Assembly: GCA_902795875.1 (NCBI GenBank) | Contig: CADBND010000085.1 | Coordinates: 1 to 16,348, forward strand | Direction of reading: 5' to 3' | Source of the DNA: an uncultured Erysipelotrichaceae bacterium | Lineage (GTDB): Bacteria; Bacillota_I; Bacilli_A; Erysipelotrichales; Erysipelotrichaceae | DNA length: 16,348 bases | Shown here: piece after piece, positions 14,769-16,348 of the stretch | Numbering within the stretch: the stretch's first letter is position 1 | Layout of the letters: every line of letters begins with the position of its first letter | Notes under the pieces: generated by a model | What the model was told of the DNA's origin: nothing | Database searches by the model: none | Seen by the model: the letters and a program-made list of their open reading frames with translations, nothing else | Translations under genes and position numbers: made by a program

Positions 14769-14783
14769 AATTAACACCTCCAT

Positions 14784-14952
14784 TTTAACAGATTCGAAAC
14801 CTTACATTTTTATGATATTTTATAATTTCTCTTAATGCTTGATCTAATTAGATAATTCTTTTACCTATTTCAAAACTCTTTCCGATTTAGTTTTTATCTA
14901 TATCAGAATTATTATCCCTATTTGAACGATTCTATATTATTATGTAAGCGAT
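14784..14952. other. Divergent intergenic region with a 12-bp palindrome
   Basis: A very AT-rich gap between the leftward operon and the rightward GNAT gene. ATCTAATTAGAT (14842-14853) is a perfect palindrome and overlaps the predicted -35 of the leftward promoter. No open frame or hairpin terminator is seen. Confidence 0.35.
14819..14847 (-). promoter_or_regulatory. Candidate promoter of the acyltransferase-SDR-AraC unit
   Basis: Read leftward: TTAGAT (14842-14847), 17 bases, TATAAA (14819-14824), about 50 bases before the ATG at 14768. The -35 match is partial, and AT-rich sequence gives such matches by chance. Confidence 0.35.
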
Positions 14953-15894
14953 ATGAGATACATCGATTACTCCCAGGAATATGATGATCAGGTCATCAGC
15001 TTATGGAACAAAGCGTTGTTTTTTGATCCCATAAATATCAATATCTATCGCGATAAGGTGCTGCTGGATGAAAACTTTGATCCGAAACTCTGCCTTCTGG
15101 CAGTGGATGGCGAAGCTCTCGTCGGTTATATATTGGGGATCAAGAGAAAGTTTCCATATATGGAGAAAGGTCTGCAGGAAGATACCGGATGGATCAGCGT
15201 CATGTTTGTTGACAAAAACTACAGGCGGCAAGGAATCGGCACAAGGTTATACAAAGAGGTAGAGACTCGTCTGCGGGAACGCGGCGTCCAAAAGATCATA
15301 CTGGCAGCCTATTCGCCCAATTATTTCTTCGGTGGCGTTGATGAAGAAAACTACCCTGAAGCAAAGGGATTCTTTGCGAAGATGGGCTATACAAGCGGCA
15401 ATTATCATTATTCGATGGGTATGGATCTCAGCGGTTTCAGATTAAACGAAAAAATAAAACAAAAGATGGAATTGCTGAATGAAAAAGGCTATCGTTTTAC
15501 TAACTTCGATTATTCACGAGCGTTGGAATTACTGGAATTCTTAAAAAACGAATTCGGCGGCGGCTGGAAAAGAAATGCACTATTGGCAATGCGCAATCGG
15601 ACAGCTGAAGATGTCATCATTTTAGTCATTGATAAAAACGATCGCATCTGTGGCTTTTCAATGCGTGCGATTGATGGCAATCCAGAAAGGTTCGGTCCTA
15701 TTGGCATCGCCAAAGACAAAAGGAATGAAGGTATCGGCTCTGTTCTGCTCAATTACAGTTTTGATCAGATGCGGAAAAACAATATTGATCGCATGTTTTT
15801 TATGACGACTGATGATGCTGGCCGCAGATATTATGAAAGAAATGGTTTATCACTTATCAGGACTGTTAAAGAGTATAATAAACAGTTCTACTAA
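14953..15894 (+). CDS. Tandem-GNAT N-acetyltransferase, possibly acting on amino sugars
   Basis: A 313-residue protein made of two GNAT domains. The first (about 1-155) has the acetyl-CoA loop RRQGIG at 91-96 and a block YSPNYFFGGVDEENYPEA near 120. The second (about 175-313) has RNEGIG at 257-262 and ends in a YYERNGL helix-strand. GNAT enzymes move acetyl from acetyl-CoA to an amine. In Clostridium acetobutylicum a GNAT enzyme, GlmA, re-acetylates glucosamine and glucosaminides during cell-wall recycling; the location opposite a MurNAc operon makes a similar job plausible, but this is inference. There is no clear ribosome site before the ATG; the nearest sequence is TAAGCG. It is transcribed away from the operon. 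Confidence 0.85.
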   Translation: MRYIDYSQEYDDQVISLWNKALFFDPININIYRDKVLLDENFDPKLCLLAVDGEALVGYILGIKRKFPYMEKGLQEDTGWISVMFVDKNYRRQGIGTRLYKEVETRLRERGVQKIILAAYSPNYFFGGVDEENYPEAKGFFAKMGYTSGNYHYSMGMDLSGFRLNEKIKQKMELLNEKGYRFTNFDYSRALELLEFLKNEFGGGWKRNALLAMRNRTAEDVIILVIDKNDRICGFSMRAIDGNPERFGPIGIAKDKRNEGIGSVLLNYSFDQMRKNNIDRMFFMTTDDAGRRYYERNGLSLIRTVKEYNKQFY

Positions 15895-16029
15895 CTATCA
15901 GTCTCAATCAGTAAAACTGATCCAATAAGCTTAAATCATTTATCTACTGACATATCTTTTTTGAATAAAAAAGGATATCCTCTAATTATCAATAATTTGT
16001 GTTTTTTGTGATCGTTGCTGCGGTAATAA
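15895..16029. other. Convergent intergenic region
   Basis: This lies between the GNAT gene and the Hsp70-like gene, which converge. Two weak dyads are seen: ATCAGT/ACTGAT around 15907-15921 and ATATCTTTTTT/AAAAAAGGATAT around 15952-15978 (one bulge). Either could end the GNAT transcript, though neither has a clean T run. Confidence 0.3.
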
Positions 16030-16058
16030 AGAAAAACACCAGCTTTTTGCTGATGTTT
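16030..16058 (-). terminator. Terminator after the Hsp70-like gene
   Basis: ACACCAGC (16036-16043) and GCTGATGT (16049-16056) form an 8-bp stem with one G-T pair and a 5-base loop. Read leftward the stem is followed by TTTTTC. It lies about 50 bases past the stop at 16105. Confidence 0.7.
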
Positions 16059-16104
16059 GTCGATCATTTCCTGGCTGTTTTTGCTTGACAGTGCTGATCG
16101 GTCT

Positions 16105-16348
16105 TTAAGCGATGAACTGATCGCTTTTTCCATCTTCGATCTCATCGAGAAGTTCTGTCAGTTTCTTTTTGTTGATCTCGATCATCATGATGTTTTTTTC
16201 ATCGAGAGCTTTTTGCAGTTCCTCAATAAGTTTTTCAATCGTTTTCCTGTCTTCAGACAGAGACTCTTCATAGACTCTGTCCGCTCTTAACATCACCAGC
16301 ATGTTTTCCTCGTCCTCACGCGGATTGAACTTGAGATATTCAAGTCTC
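16105..16348 (-). CDS. Hsp70-like (DnaK/HscC-type) chaperone, C-terminal end only
   Basis: The frame enters from the right edge and gives the last ~81 residues of a larger protein: RLEYLKFNPREDEENMLVML, then ADRVYEESLSEDRKTIEKLI, a Glu/Lys-rich helical stretch with QKALDEKN, and the end DGKSDQFIA. The pattern of an ARA-like helix with YEE, followed by a long helical segment with ALD..N, is that of the alpha-helical lid at the C-terminus of Hsp70 proteins, more like HscC-type members than housekeeping DnaK, which usually ends in an acidic EVK-type tail. The ATPase and substrate domains lie outside the window. The ATG at 16302 is an internal Met, not the start. Assignment is by pattern only. 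Confidence 0.5.
   Translation of the reverse strand, partial: RLEYLKFNPREDEENMLVMLRADRVYEESLSEDRKTIEKLIEELQKALDEKNIMMIEINKKKLTELLDEIEDGKSDQFIA

Noticed and set aside
15936..16145. 69-codon minus-strand frame past the Hsp70-like end
   Set aside because: It spans the terminator hairpin and overlaps the Hsp70-like frame out of phase; no domain.

Overview
The window looks like the chromosome of a low-to-medium GC member of the Bacillota, probably near the Erysipelotrichaceae. This rests on the AGGAGG-type ribosome sites, a MupG/MurQ/DUF3284/PTS gene set, a zinc-ribbon membrane protein of a type I associate with gut Bacillota, and a large secreted surface protein. The placement is inference; no marker gene settles it. 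There are no rRNA, tRNA or CRISPR features.

Layout. (1) 1-2458, minus: the first ~819 codons of a very large exported surface protein that runs off the left edge. (2) 2815-4257, plus: a zinc-ribbon membrane protein with an extreme Tyr/Asp/Ser tail and a small acidic unknown protein. The stop of the latter lies exactly where an M13 (neprilysin/PepO-type) peptidase remnant begins. The remnant (4256-4720) has lost its N-terminus and carries an internal TAG; a terminator follows it. (3) 4795-6442, minus: a PrsW-like intramembrane protease and a short-chain dehydrogenase (SDR), the SDR preceded by a 34-bp operator-like dyad. (4) 6443-7076: an AT-rich gap with a 100-bp element bounded by 14-bp inverted repeats, a doubtful small membrane ORF and the terminator of the next operon.

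(5) 7077-14768, minus: the centre of the window. In transcription order: left-handed beta-helix acyltransferase, SDR, AraC-type regulator; then a clear promoter and PTS EIIBC (MurP-like); then a strong intrinsic terminator; then SDR, type I dehydroquinase-like protein, MupG, DUF3284 protein and MurQ. The EIIBC, MupG and MurQ form a recognisable route for a muramic-acid sugar: import and phosphorylation, hydrolysis of phosphorylated MurNAc-GlcNAc, then removal of the lactyl ether to give GlcNAc-6-phosphate and D-lactate. Two SDRs, a Schiff-base lyase-like protein and an acyltransferase are not part of the textbook MurNAc route, and suggest that this operon handles a modified or additional cell-wall sugar. 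This is the best candidate here for an undescribed system.

(6) 14953-15894, plus: a divergent tandem-GNAT acetyltransferase, possibly acting on amino sugars. (7) 16105-16348, minus: the C-terminal end of an Hsp70-like protein entering from the right edge, followed by its terminator.
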